A stretch of 32,731 bases of DNA from Candidatus Woesearchaeota archaeon (GTDB lineage: Archaea; Nanobdellota; Nanobdellia; Woesearchaeales; JABIAG01), in the NCBI GenBank assembly GCA_019323235.1, contig JAHWHN010000014.1:1-32731 (forward strand), read 5' to 3'. The notes under the pieces are model-generated. The model was not told where the DNA came from, did no database searches, and saw only the letters and a list, made by a program, of their open reading frames with translations. Both the position numbers and the translations under genes were made by a program. Positions 7,446 through 16,088 of this stretch are shown here, piece by piece. Within the stretch, counting starts at the first letter, position 1; each line of letters begins with the position of its first letter.

Positions 7446-8216
7446 TTACTTACTAAACAATCTTTGATAATTCATAAAGATGTTATTAGCAACTTCTTCT
7501 TTATCAAAACCTTTAATTTCAGCAATTTTCTCAACTGCCAATATAACACTTGATGGATCATTGACTTCATCTTTATTTGGAGATAAATAAGGAGAGTCCG
7601 TTTCTGTCAATAATTGATTTATATTTACTTCTTTAACTAATGCTTGAAAATGTTCACTTCTAATAACATTAGCAGGAATTGAAAAAGAATATTTTAAATC
7701 AGATGCTCTCTTAATTAAATTCTTTTTGCCAGAAAAACAATGTAAAATTACTTTTTTTGCATTACATTCTTCCAAAACATCTAATACTTCTTTCTCAGCC
7801 TTTCTTGAATGTACAATTAAAGGAATTTCTAATTCCTTAGCCAAATTTATCATTTTCTTAAACACAACAATTTGGGATTCTCTTTCAGAATTTTCATCCA
7901 AAAAATCCAATCCAACTTCGCCAATTGCAACAACACTATCTTTATTTTTTTTAATGAAATCTATTTCTTCATCAACTTTAGATACAACATCACAACCAGT
8001 CTCTCTACACAAAGCATCAGGAGGGTAAATTCCTAAAGAACATTTAATAATTTCATACTTTTTTGATAATTCTAAAGCCTTCCTATTAGATTCTGGGTCC
8101 AAACCAGCTGTAATAACTATTTTAACATCATTTTTCTTACATTTATTGATTACTTCATCCAAATTATTCTCATATTCTTTCAAATCTAAATGGCTATGAA
8201 CATCTACAAATATCAT
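7446..8216 (-). CDS. tatD: TatD family metal-dependent hydrolase
   Basis: 256 aa, amidohydrolase-fold TatD. Metal ligands visible: H7-x-H9 in DVHSHLD, E100 in GEVGLDF, H136 in VHSRKAE, H159 in LHCFSGKK and D207 in TETDSPYLSP. TatD proteins are Mg-dependent 3'-5' DNA/RNA exonucleases implicated in DNA repair and RNA quality control. Transcribed away from the eS27 gene; a TATA-like AT-rich element at about 8233-8245 is placed for a leaderless start at 8216. Substrate specificity is not predictable. Confidence 0.92.
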   Translation of the reverse strand: MIFVDVHSHLDLKEYENNLDEVINKCKKNDVKIVITAGLDPESNRKALELSKKYEIIKCSLGIYPPDALCRETGCDVVSKVDEEIDFIKKNKDSVVAIGEVGLDFLDENSERESQIVVFKKMINLAKELEIPLIVHSRKAEKEVLDVLEECNAKKVILHCFSGKKNLIKRASDLKYSFSIPANVIRSEHFQALVKEVNINQLLTETDSPYLSPNKDEVNDPSSVILAVEKIAEIKGFDKEEVANNIFMNYQRLFSK

Positions 8217-8296
8217 ATTACAAATAAAAACACTATTTATTTAAAAATGTTTCATAAACGTGGTTTTTCTTTAAAAAACATGAAGAAGAATAAAAA

Positions 8297-8306
8297 CCTT
8301 TAAAAA
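8297..8306 (+). promoter_or_regulatory. BRE/TATA promoter of the eS27 operon
   Basis: CCTTTAAAAA, about 50 nt upstream of the eS27 ATG, so this transcript has a short leader with a clear Shine-Dalgarno (AAGGAG at 8343-8348). An inverted repeat, AAAAACC-AA-GGTTTTT, lies at 8302-8317 across the promoter. Confidence 0.4.
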
Positions 8307-8354
8307 CCAAGGTTTTTACCTAAATTATATCAAATTTATAATAAGGAGAGTAAA

Positions 8355-8531
8355 ATGGCAAAACACAATAGCAAATTCATGAAAATTAGATGTACTGAAT
8401 GTAATAACGAACAAGTAATGTTTGAAAAATCTTCATCAAATATTAACTGTTTAGTTTGTAACAAACCTTTAGCTACTTCAAAAGGTGGTAAAAGTGAAAT
8501 TACAGGAAGAGTATTAGAGGTTTTAGAATAA
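8355..8531 (+). CDS. rps27e: Small ribosomal subunit protein eS27
   Basis: 58 aa. Sequence starts MAKHNSKFMKIRCTECNNEQ; the two CxxC knuckles CTEC (13-16) and CLVC (32-35) form the eS27 zinc ribbon, and the ending GGKSEITGRVLEVLE is characteristic. Start is fixed by AAGGAG seven nt upstream of the ATG. The order eS27-aIF2alpha-Nop10-PAC2 is a conserved archaeal cluster; eL44, which often precedes eS27, is not here (tatD is divergent instead). Confidence 0.95.
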   Translation: MAKHNSKFMKIRCTECNNEQVMFEKSSSNINCLVCNKPLATSKGGKSEITGRVLEVLE

Positions 8532-8533
8532 AG

Positions 8534-9304
8534 ATGCTTATTAAAAAAGATAATTTTCCGGAAGTTGATGAACTAGTTATTGCAACAGTAACTAAAGTCA
8601 ACCCTAACTCAGTCTTTACAACAATGGATGAGTATGGAAACAAAACAGCACTAATTCACATATCTGAAATTAGTCCAGGTAGAATTAGAAATATTAGAGA
8701 TTTTGTTGTTGAAGGAAAGAAAATTATCTGTAAAGTTCTAAAAGTTGACGAAGAAAAAGGTCATATTGATTTAAGTCTTAGAAGAGTTACTGAAATTCAA
8801 AGAAGAAACAAATCTGACGAAATTAAACAAGAACTAAAGGCTGAACAATTATTTGATTTCTTTGTTAAAGAACATAAAATAAGTAAAAAAACTCAAACCG
8901 ATTTTATAAAGAACCTAAATAAAGAATACTCAACTGTTTTTGATTTTTTCACAGATATTGTGGAAGATCAAGTAAAAGTTTCTGAAATTTATGATGAAAA
9001 GGGATTTTCTCAAGAGCTTGAAGAATTTATAAAAGAAAAGATTAAACCTCAAGAGATTGAGATTTCTGGAACTATGAAAATAACTTCTTTTGAACCAGAT
9101 GGAATTGATATTATTAAAAAAGTAATTCTTGATAGTCAAGATGAATTTACTGAAATTTCTTATTTAGGATCAGGAAATTATTCAATTAAAGTAAAATCTA
9201 AGGAATTTAAAGATGCTGAAAAGATTTTGAAAGAGAAAATTGAGAATTTCAAGAAAGAAATTGAGAAAACAAAAGGTTTATTCGATTTCAAGAAAAAAGA
9301 ATAG
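8534..9304 (+). CDS. eif2a: Translation initiation factor aIF2 subunit alpha
   Basis: 256 aa. An N-terminal S1/OB domain (about residues 10-85, with LIHISEISPGRIRNIRDFV and GHIDLSLRRV) is followed by a helical middle domain and a C-terminal alpha/beta domain ending in IEKTKGLFDFKKKE, as in archaeal aIF2-alpha. It forms the initiator-tRNA-binding heterotrimer with beta and gamma subunits. It begins two nt after the eS27 stop, so the genes are surely cotranscribed. Confidence 0.93.
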   Translation: MLIKKDNFPEVDELVIATVTKVNPNSVFTTMDEYGNKTALIHISEISPGRIRNIRDFVVEGKKIICKVLKVDEEKGHIDLSLRRVTEIQRRNKSDEIKQELKAEQLFDFFVKEHKISKKTQTDFIKNLNKEYSTVFDFFTDIVEDQVKVSEIYDEKGFSQELEEFIKEKIKPQEIEISGTMKITSFEPDGIDIIKKVILDSQDEFTEISYLGSGNYSIKVKSKEFKDAEKILKEKIENFKKEIEKTKGLFDFKKKE

Positions 9305-9356
9305 CCTTAATAGCAAACTTTATATTCTTTAAAATTTATATTTTATACCATATAAA

Positions 9357-9524
9357 ATGAAACACATCTACAAGTGTAAAAAATGCAATAGTTATACATT
9401 AAAAGAAGAATGTTGTAATGAGAAGACTATTGAAGTTAAGCCAGCAAAATATTCTGTAGAAGACAAATATGCCAGTTATAGAAGAAAATATAAAGAATTG
9501 GAAGAAAATGAAAAAAACAATTAA
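9357..9524 (+). CDS. nop10: H/ACA RNP component Nop10
   Basis: 55 aa. The zinc ribbon begins with C7-KK-C10 and NSYTLKEECC, and the linear motif KYSVEDKYASYRRKYKE matches the Nop10 segment that packs on Cbf5. One usual partner cysteine is altered in spacing (CC at 19-20). It stabilises Cbf5 in the pseudouridylating H/ACA RNP. Position after aIF2-alpha and before a PAC2 gene is the conserved archaeal arrangement. Its presence implies H/ACA guide RNAs in the genome. Confidence 0.93.
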   Translation: MKHIYKCKKCNSYTLKEECCNEKTIEVKPAKYSVEDKYASYRRKYKELEENEKNN

Positions 9525-10263
9525 AGATTGGAAAATTGATGAAGACAATAAAGTAAAAATAAGCAATTCAATATTAATAGTTGGACTTCCTGGAATTGGT
9601 AATGTCGGTAAAATAACTGCTGATTTCATAATTGAAGAATTAAAAGCTAAGAAAATTGCTGATTTCTTTTCATATAAATTTCCAAATACTGTTTTAGTTA
9701 ATGAAAAAAATCTATTATCTTTCCCAAAGATTGAATTATTTCACAAAAAGAAGGGTAAAACTGACTATTTAATACTAAGTGGAGATTTACAACCAACAAC
9801 TGAAGAAAGTTGTTTTACTTTTTGTGAAATCATAGATGATTTCTGTAAAAAGAATAATTGTAAAAAAATAATAACTCTTGGTGGGATTGGATTAGAAGAA
9901 GAACCAGATAAACCAAAATTATACATCACTGGCAATAATAAAAAGTTAATTGATTCATTTGTAAAAGATACAACTATCAAAAAGAAAATCTTTGGTGTAG
10001 TTGGCCCAATTATGGGAGTTAGTGGAGTTTTACCTGGTATAAGTAGTATTCCTTCAATAGTATTATTAGCAGAAACAATGAGTTCTCAAGTACATGTTGG
10101 AATAAAAGGTTCTAAAGAATTAGTAAAAGTGTTAAATGAAAAATATAAATTAGGAATTAATATTAAAAAATTAAACCAAGAAATTAAACTAATTGAAGAA
10201 GAAAAAATAGAAGCAACTCAACAACTAACAAATCAAGAACCAGAGGCAAACTACTTCGGATAA
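9508..10263 (+). CDS. PAC2 family protein (proteasome assembly chaperone-like)
   Basis: 251 aa from the ATG at 9508. The frame is open to an earlier ATG at 9469, but that would overlap the conserved Nop10 tail by 56 nt; the later start overlaps by 17 nt and leaves the full PAC2 domain. PAC2 hallmarks: ILIVGLPGIGNVGKITADFI, LILSGDLQPTTEES, and the glycine-rich FGVVGPIMGVSGVLPG. Archaeal PAC2 homologs are thought to help assemble 20S proteasomes, but the biochemistry of this branch is not established. The C-terminus ends NYFG. Confidence 0.9.
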   Translation: MKKTIKDWKIDEDNKVKISNSILIVGLPGIGNVGKITADFIIEELKAKKIADFFSYKFPNTVLVNEKNLLSFPKIELFHKKKGKTDYLILSGDLQPTTEESCFTFCEIIDDFCKKNNCKKIITLGGIGLEEEPDKPKLYITGNNKKLIDSFVKDTTIKKKIFGVVGPIMGVSGVLPGISSIPSIVLLAETMSSQVHVGIKGSKELVKVLNEKYKLGINIKKLNQEIKLIEEEKIEATQQLTNQEPEANYFG

Positions 10264-10264
10264 A

Positions 10265-11020
10265 ATGAAAAAGAGTAAATATCTATTAATTGCTATTAAG
10301 GCTGCTAAAAGGGCTGCTAAAATAAGTAAAAAAAACTATAATAAAAAATTAGATTTAAGTTACAAAGAAAATAATGAACTTGTAACTAATATTGATAAAG
10401 AATGTGAGAATGTTATTGTAAAAACAATACTTTCTAAATTTCCCGACCACAATATTTGGGGAGAAGAAAGAGATGAAACTCATAAAAAATCAGATTATAG
10501 ATGGGTAATTGACCCCATTGACGGTACAGTTATGTATTCAAGAGGTCTTGATACTTATGGCATTAGCATATCATTAGAGTACAAGAAAGAAACTATTGCT
10601 TGTGTTAATTACTTTCCATCATTGAAGAAAATGTATTATGCTGAAAAAAATCAAGGTTCTTTTCTAAATGGAAAACGAATTTTTGTATCTAATATCAAAA
10701 ATGAAAAACCATTAGTTTTCCCAAGTACTACTTTAACAAGAAATCCTAATTTATGTAAGAAATTTACTGATAATTTTAGAAAAAATAAGATTACAATTAG
10801 AGACTTTGGCTCAACTGAACTTCATTTTTCTCTTGTTGCCGAGGGTAAAGCTGATGCTTGTTATTCTTTTGGATTAAAAACAGGAGATGTGTCTGCAGGA
10901 CTTCTTTTAGTAAAAGAAGCTGGTGGGAAAGTAATTAATGAAAAAGGTAATAATGCCACATCTAATGATAAAAACGTAATTGGTTATTCTAAAATATTAA
11001 ATAAAAAAGATTTAATTTAG
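10265..11020 (+). CDS. Inositol monophosphatase/FBPase family phosphatase
   Basis: 251 aa. Metal-binding residues of the lithium-sensitive phosphatase superfamily: E67/E68 in GEER, D83 and D86 in DPIDGT, and D208 in TGDVSAG. The TELHFSLVAEGKADACY segment is typical. Archaeal members often act on both inositol-1-phosphate and fructose-1,6-bisphosphate; the substrate cannot be set from sequence. Starts one nt after the PAC2 stop, so it is the last gene of the eS27 operon. Confidence 0.9.
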   Translation: MKKSKYLLIAIKAAKRAAKISKKNYNKKLDLSYKENNELVTNIDKECENVIVKTILSKFPDHNIWGEERDETHKKSDYRWVIDPIDGTVMYSRGLDTYGISISLEYKKETIACVNYFPSLKKMYYAEKNQGSFLNGKRIFVSNIKNEKPLVFPSTTLTRNPNLCKKFTDNFRKNKITIRDFGSTELHFSLVAEGKADACYSFGLKTGDVSAGLLLVKEAGGKVINEKGNNATSNDKNVIGYSKILNKKDLI

Positions 11021-11030
11021 AATTCTTTGT

Positions 11031-12272
11031 TTACTTTCTTTTCTTTGTCTTTTTTGCACCTTTTCTTTCACATTTTATTGTAAAGAGAATCATGAAAATT
11101 GCTAAGATGCCTGAAACAAAAGAAATCAGAATTAAAGTTGAAACAAAACCATAATAACTATAAAAAATACTAGTAAGAATTGGTGATACTGAATAACCTA
11201 TTGTTTCTACCATAGTATTTAAAGAAAGAAACCTACCATCTTCCTCATGATCAATATCATAATATTCTAAAGCATGTCTTGCCGAGAAAAAGAATAAATT
11301 ATTACCAACACCAATTATAAGACCAATAAGTACTAAACCAACAGGCATTGGGAAAAATGGCATTAAAATTGCACCAACCAATACTAAAAACCAACCTGAC
11401 GAGTGAAGGAATCTCCAATTGAATTTGTCAGCTAAATAACCACTATAAGCGGCAATAAATACAGTAACGACTTCATAAATTCCTAATTGTAAACCACCCA
11501 TAAGACCAGAAAGTCCTAACTTTGAAATATGTATTGGAATTACAAACCATAAAGAACCATAGAAAAAACCTTGCCAAATTCCTGCTGTTAAGACCATAAG
11601 TGGATAAAATTTATTTGACTTTACAAATCTATACCCGCTCTTAATTGTCAAAATAGGATTTAATAATTCCAAGAAAGGAATTTTTACTTTATTCTTGACT
11701 ATATCTTTTTTAATTCCAAGATATACTAATAAACTCAAAACACCGGATGTTAAAACAACATATCCCAATAAATCATGATTTGTTTCTAAAACAAAGAAAG
11801 GAATAGAAATTGTTGCTAAAAAATAAGCAATTGAGAAAAAATTCTCAGAAAATCCGAATACAAATCCGCCTTCTTTTTTGTTACTAACTCTTAAGATATA
11901 AACATCTGTTGCTCTTGTAGCATAATATCCAAATAAAAAAATAGAGAAAAAAATCAATACTAAAAAGCTTGGATCAAAAGCAACCAAAAATATTCCTGCA
12001 AAGATTAAATTAAAACTTGAAACAATCATCCAAGGTTTTGCACCATTCCTATCTTCAAGATTACCCAAAATTGGACTTATCAAAAATCCTTCAATTAAAT
12101 TACAAACAGTCATAAAAATTCCAGCAACAATTTCACTAGTCATTGACATAACTAAAATTGGGATGATGGCATACATCACACTAGCACCATACCTATTAAT
12201 CATCTCAACAAAACTAATCTTCACTAAATCTTCATGTTTTCTTAAAAAATTTTGAGGGTTATTTGGTCTCAT
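11031..12272 (-). CDS. MFS transporter
   Basis: 413 aa with about 12 hydrophobic segments and the N-half loop LGNLEDRNGAKPWMI plus the C-half loop GYLADKFNWRFLHSSG, both versions of the MFS A-motif. The short basic cytosolic tail (CERKGAKKTKKRK) is consistent with inside-positive topology. Substrate is unknown. A TATA-like TTTATATA (minus strand, about 12298-12305) lies 28 nt from the ATG. Convergent with the phosphatase gene, with only 10 nt between. Confidence 0.88.
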   Translation of the reverse strand: MRPNNPQNFLRKHEDLVKISFVEMINRYGASVMYAIIPILVMSMTSEIVAGIFMTVCNLIEGFLISPILGNLEDRNGAKPWMIVSSFNLIFAGIFLVAFDPSFLVLIFFSIFLFGYYATRATDVYILRVSNKKEGGFVFGFSENFFSIAYFLATISIPFFVLETNHDLLGYVVLTSGVLSLLVYLGIKKDIVKNKVKIPFLELLNPILTIKSGYRFVKSNKFYPLMVLTAGIWQGFFYGSLWFVIPIHISKLGLSGLMGGLQLGIYEVVTVFIAAYSGYLADKFNWRFLHSSGWFLVLVGAILMPFFPMPVGLVLIGLIIGVGNNLFFFSARHALEYYDIDHEEDGRFLSLNTMVETIGYSVSPILTSIFYSYYGFVSTLILISFVSGILAIFMILFTIKCERKGAKKTKKRK

Positions 12273-12359
12273 CGTCTCAAAAATGGCAAATGGGGTATAT
12301 AAATTTAGTGTAATTATCCAAACAAAAAATTCTTAAAAGAACAAGAATATCTTAAAAAT

Positions 12360-13025
12360 ATGTTAGTAGAAGATGTTAAGGACAAACTTCCTAAAGATTT
12401 GTATGAAATCTTAAGTAAGGAATTTAAAGAATTCAGACCTAGCCAAGAAAAAGCTATTAAGGCTGGCCTACTAGAAGATAAGAATCTATTAGTTTGTACA
12501 CCGACTGCTTCTGGTAAAACTTTAGTTGGAGAAATAGCTTTAATAAAAACAATTATGGAAGGAAAAGGAAAAGCAATTTATCTAGCCCCATTAAAAGCTT
12601 TAGCTCAAGAAAAATTCAAAAATTTTAAACAAAAATACGATGGAATGATTAGAGTAGCCCAATCTATCGGTGATAAAGATTCTTCAGATTCTAGATTAGA
12701 GAATTATGACTTAATTATTTGTACTTTTGAAAAACTAGATTCTTTAATACGTCATAACCCTCCTTGGTTGAAATATATTAAGACAATTGTTGTTGATGAA
12801 ATTCACTTACTTAATGATAATTCTCGAGGACCAGTTGTTGAAATTGTATTGACGATTATGAGAAATTTAATCAAAGATATGCAAATAATTGGATTATCTG
12901 CGACAATTGGAAATCCAAAAGAATTAGCTAATTGGTTAAATGCGGAATTAGTTGAAGATTCATGGAGACCTGTTAAATTAAAGAAGGGTATTTTCCATAA
13001 TGATGTTTTAGAATTCTATGATTAA
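12360..13025 (+). CDS. Ski2-like (Hel308-type) helicase, N-terminal domain only
   Basis: 221 aa. Q-like motif FRPSQEKAI, motif I C46-TPTASGKT-54, motif Ia LAPLKALAQEK, motif II DEIH (146-149) and motif III SAT (180-182) identify the first RecA domain of a Hel308/Ski2-type DNA helicase. The protein stops at WRPVKLKKGIFHNDVLEFYD, just where domain 2 should begin, so motifs IV-VI are missing. The stop TAA abuts the stop of the convergent ROK gene with no spacer. A TATA-like TCTTAAAA about 25 nt upstream of the ATG supports expression. Either a split gene whose second half is elsewhere or a truncated remnant. Confidence 0.88.
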   Translation: MLVEDVKDKLPKDLYEILSKEFKEFRPSQEKAIKAGLLEDKNLLVCTPTASGKTLVGEIALIKTIMEGKGKAIYLAPLKALAQEKFKNFKQKYDGMIRVAQSIGDKDSSDSRLENYDLIICTFEKLDSLIRHNPPWLKYIKTIVVDEIHLLNDNSRGPVVEIVLTIMRNLIKDMQIIGLSATIGNPKELANWLNAELVEDSWRPVKLKKGIFHNDVLEFYD

Positions 13026-13859
13026 TTAAAGATATTTTAGTTTATGTAAGTTAGCCGCTCCAATAACTGGAGAGTCTTCATTTGAAGAAAATTCTATAAT
13101 TGTTTTTTTAGCCAATATTGGATGTACTTGTTTTCTAAAGCTTTCCATCATATCTTTTTCGAATAAATCTCTTGATTTAGAAATTCCACCACCTATCATA
13201 ATAATATCTGGTGCTAAAATATCACAATATGCACTTAAAACAAAACCAATTTCTCTTCCAAATTCTTTAAATAAATTAACATATTTTTTAACGCCTTTTC
13301 TTGCTTTTATTGCAGAATCTTGAGGGTCTAAGTTCTTTTCCTTGAAAAACCTTGAAGAACCATAATTTTTAATTTGCTTACTTTTATGATTTACAAAACC
13401 AACCTCTCCAGCACAACCAAGAAGTCCATTAATAAGATTACCTTTGAATATAATACCACTACCTAATCCCGTACCTATTGTTAACCCAACTAATGTTTTA
13501 TCTTTAAGGTTTGGGTTTAATAGATATTCTCCATAAGCAAAACAATTAGCATCATTAGTAACATGGACTTTTTTATTTAGTCTTTTTTTCATCTCCTTTT
13601 TAAAATCCATATTATTTATGGCAGGTATATTTGGAGATAATCCAGAGAAGCCATGTTCTACTAAAGAAGGTATACCAAAACCAATAGAGGTAACTTGCTT
13701 AAGATCAAACAGTTTAATTGATTTTGTTAAGTAATTGAAGAATTCTTTCTTGGAATTATTATATTTTGTATTAATCAAAATTGATTTTATGATTTTATTA
13801 TTCTTAGAAATTAAACTTATTCTAATTTTCGTACCACCAACATCTATACCTAATAGCAT
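13026..13859 (-). CDS. ROK family sugar kinase
   Basis: 277 aa. Phosphate-1 motif GIDVGGTKIRIS at the N-terminus, TNDANCFAYGEY with the catalytic Asp, LTIGTGLGSGII (phosphate 2) and GCAGEVGFVNH with the sugar-binding Glu/His. The cysteine-rich zinc motif of many ROK proteins is not present in the following segment (NYGSSRFFKEKNLD). Likely a glucokinase or N-acetylhexosamine kinase. Convergent with the truncated helicase, zero spacing. Confidence 0.88.
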   Translation of the reverse strand: MLLGIDVGGTKIRISLISKNNKIIKSILINTKYNNSKKEFFNYLTKSIKLFDLKQVTSIGFGIPSLVEHGFSGLSPNIPAINNMDFKKEMKKRLNKKVHVTNDANCFAYGEYLLNPNLKDKTLVGLTIGTGLGSGIIFKGNLINGLLGCAGEVGFVNHKSKQIKNYGSSRFFKEKNLDPQDSAIKARKGVKKYVNLFKEFGREIGFVLSAYCDILAPDIIMIGGGISKSRDLFEKDMMESFRKQVHPILAKKTIIEFSSNEDSPVIGAANLHKLKYL

Positions 13860-13897
13860 ATCTTAATAATTAATAAAGTATTATTTAAATATATTGA

Positions 13898-14230
13898 TTA
13901 AAATGGTTTTATCAATGCAGTAATTAGTGAAAATACTACAAATGATAATATAAACATAATTAACCAAGAAATCCAAATCTTAAATGTGTTTAATCTACTA
14001 TCTCTATGGTAAAATAGAATTATGAAGTACATAAACAAAACAGGAAATATAACATACCATTTAAGTAAATGAAATGCATATAACACTATTATAAATATCA
14101 AACTCTCCCTTACATTGTATTCATGATCAGAATTTAATTTTAAAATTAGTGAAGATAAATGTAAAAATAACCAAGATAAAAAGAACAATACTGCAATTGC
14201 AATTATATTTTGAAGTATTTCATAAATCAT
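13898..14230 (-). CDS. Small integral membrane protein, unknown
   Basis: 110 aa with three or four hydrophobic helices (about residues 8-30, 45-75 and 86-108) separated by the short polar loops KLNSDHEYNVRES and YHRDSRLNTFK. No family recognised and no conserved catalytic residues stand out. Lies alone between the ROK kinase and ftsY. Confidence 0.6.
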   Translation of the reverse strand: MIYEILQNIIAIAVLFFLSWLFLHLSSLILKLNSDHEYNVRESLIFIIVLYAFHLLKWYVIFPVLFMYFIILFYHRDSRLNTFKIWISWLIMFILSFVVFSLITALIKPF

Positions 14231-14271
14231 TATTTAAAATTATGATAAAAAGTATATAAACTTTGTGAAAA

Positions 14272-15648
14272 TTAGAAATCTAATCTACTAAGAACTTTTT
14301 CTGCATCAAATTCTTCGAAATCATCATATTCTTGACCAGTTCCAATATAAAGAATTGGTTTTCCAGTTACATAACCAACAGAGATAGAAGCTCCACCTTT
14401 TTCATCAATATCAGCTTTTGATAAAATAACCCCATCAATACCTACTGCTTCATCAAAATTAGATGCTTGTTCTACACAATCATTTCCAGTAATACTTTCC
14501 CCTACAAAAATTTTCATATCAGGATTAGCTACTCTAATTATTTTTTTCATTTCATCTAATAAGTTTGCATTTGAATGTAATCTTCCTGCAGTATCTATTA
14601 AAACAACATCGATTCCTTTAGCCTGAGCATGTTTGATTGCATCAAAAGCAACTGCTGCAGGGTCTGAACCATAATCATGTTTGATTAATTTAACTTTTAA
14701 TCTATCAGCATGTTCTTGAATTTGATCAATAGCTGCTGCTCTGAACGTATCTGCTGCTGCCAAAACAACTGTTTTGTTTTTCTTTAATAACATATTTGCA
14801 AATTTTGCAATAGTAGTTGTTTTTCCAGAACCATTGATTCCAAAAAAGCAAATAACATATGGCTTTTTACTTTCTATTTTTGACATAACATCAATTTTAT
14901 CTACATTTAAGATTTCATATAAAGAATTTTTAAGAGTTGATTGTATAATATCAAAGATTTTGCTCTTTTTGAATGATTGATCTACTAAAGATTTTTTTAA
15001 ATCATCTTTTATCTTTTCAATTACTTCAACAGAAACATTATTTTCTAATAAAATGACTTCTAAATCCCAAAATAAATCTTCAAATTTGTTTTCATCTAAT
15101 TTCTTAGACATTAATTTTTGAAAAAAACCAACTTTTTCTTTTACTGGTTCTTCTTTAATCTCTTCTTTTTCAACAATTGGTTCTTCTTCTAATTTTTCTT
15201 CATCTTGAATTTCAGGGACTTCTTCTATTATTTCAATTGGCTCTTCTTGAACTTCTTGAGATTCTTCATCTTCAGAAATTGAGTCATCAAATGTTTCGTC
15301 CTCATCTTTTTCTATTCCTTCGATAAGGCCTTCTTCTTGAAGTGTAATTTCATCATCTTCTATCTGTTCTTCTCTATCATCATCTTCATAAATATCGTCA
15401 TCAGATTCTTCTAACAATTGTTCTTTTTCTTCTATAACTTCAGGAGCCTTTTCAACAGTATCTTGAACAGGTTTGTCTAATTCATCAATTTCTAGTTCTT
15501 TTTGGATTTCTAATAGTTCTTCATCTAATTTTTCTTCTTCTTGGATTTCAGAAACTTCTTCTGAAGGTATTTCTTCTGCTTCTTCCTCTACCTTCTTAGA
15601 AAATAAATCTACAGTTTTCTTTAATTTTTCTTTAAGGAATTTAAACAT
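14272..15648 (-). CDS. ftsY: SRP receptor FtsY
   Basis: 458 aa from the ATG at 15648 (MFKFLKEKLKKTVDLFSKKV, the usual FtsY opening; a GTG start at 15669 is less likely). Residues about 22-170 are a very acidic region; the NG domain follows, with G1 GINGSGKTTT, DTFRAAAIDQ, G3 IDTAGR, and the C-terminal LSKADIDEKGGASISVGYV. It docks SRP-ribosome complexes at the membrane. The acidic region has an internal repeat (EIQ[ED]EEKL[DE]EE) and a 39-residue segment closely matching the GyrA tail. It overlaps the prefoldin gene by 8 nt, a conserved archaeal pairing. Confidence 0.95.
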   Translation of the reverse strand: MFKFLKEKLKKTVDLFSKKVEEEAEEIPSEEVSEIQEEEKLDEELLEIQKELEIDELDKPVQDTVEKAPEVIEEKEQLLEESDDDIYEDDDREEQIEDDEITLQEEGLIEGIEKDEDETFDDSISEDEESQEVQEEPIEIIEEVPEIQDEEKLEEEPIVEKEEIKEEPVKEKVGFFQKLMSKKLDENKFEDLFWDLEVILLENNVSVEVIEKIKDDLKKSLVDQSFKKSKIFDIIQSTLKNSLYEILNVDKIDVMSKIESKKPYVICFFGINGSGKTTTIAKFANMLLKKNKTVVLAAADTFRAAAIDQIQEHADRLKVKLIKHDYGSDPAAVAFDAIKHAQAKGIDVVLIDTAGRLHSNANLLDEMKKIIRVANPDMKIFVGESITGNDCVEQASNFDEAVGIDGVILSKADIDEKGGASISVGYVTGKPILYIGTGQEYDDFEEFDAEKVLSRLDF

Positions 15649-16045
15649 TTTGAGATTTAAGCTCCTCACTTAATTTTACAAACTCTTTATCAAAGAATAA
15701 AAGTTTATTATTTAGTTCTTCAATAAATTTTTCAAATTCCACAATTTGTTTTTCAACTAATTTAATTGCTTCATCAGTACTTTTATTAACAACAACACCA
15801 TTTCCAACATGAACTAAAAAACTATCATATTCTTCAACTTTTGCTTTCACAAAAATACCTGGAGAAATTGGAGCTAAAAGTTCTTTTTCTCCTTTTGATG
15901 ATTGAAATTCTTTTAATGAAGAAATTATAAAATTCAATTCTTCTTTTTGAGCAGTTAATTCTTCTAATTGTCTTTGCAACTGCATCATCTGCTGATTCAT
16001 CATTTGATATTTGATGTATTTTTCTCTTGAGTCATTATTATTCAT
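15641..16045 (-). CDS. pfdA: Prefoldin subunit alpha
   Basis: 134 aa. Two long coiled-coil helices (about 8-50 and 90-130, rich in Met/Gln at the start) flank the beta-hairpin segment with LLAPISPGIFVKAKV and FLVHVGNGVVVNKS, the hallmark of prefoldin alpha/GimC. The hexamer captures unfolded chains for chaperonin. Start: an AAGGT 9 nt upstream favours ATG at 16045 over that at 16054. Directly upstream of ftsY with an 8-nt overlap. Confidence 0.93.
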   Translation of the reverse strand: MNNNDSREKYIKYQMMNQQMMQLQRQLEELTAQKEELNFIISSLKEFQSSKGEKELLAPISPGIFVKAKVEEYDSFLVHVGNGVVVNKSTDEAIKLVEKQIVEFEKFIEELNNKLLFFDKEFVKLSEELKSQNV

Positions 16046-16088
16046 TTTAATCATACCTTGAAATTGGAACTATATTTAAAAAAGTTAC

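Noticed and set aside
9469..9507. Longer start of the PAC2 gene
   Set aside because: It lies inside the conserved Nop10 tail and adds residues not expected before the PAC2 domain.
15283..15620. FtsY acidic region as a separate inserted gene
   Set aside because: Acidic N-terminal regions are normal in FtsY and the frame is continuous; only the motif shared with GyrA is unusual.
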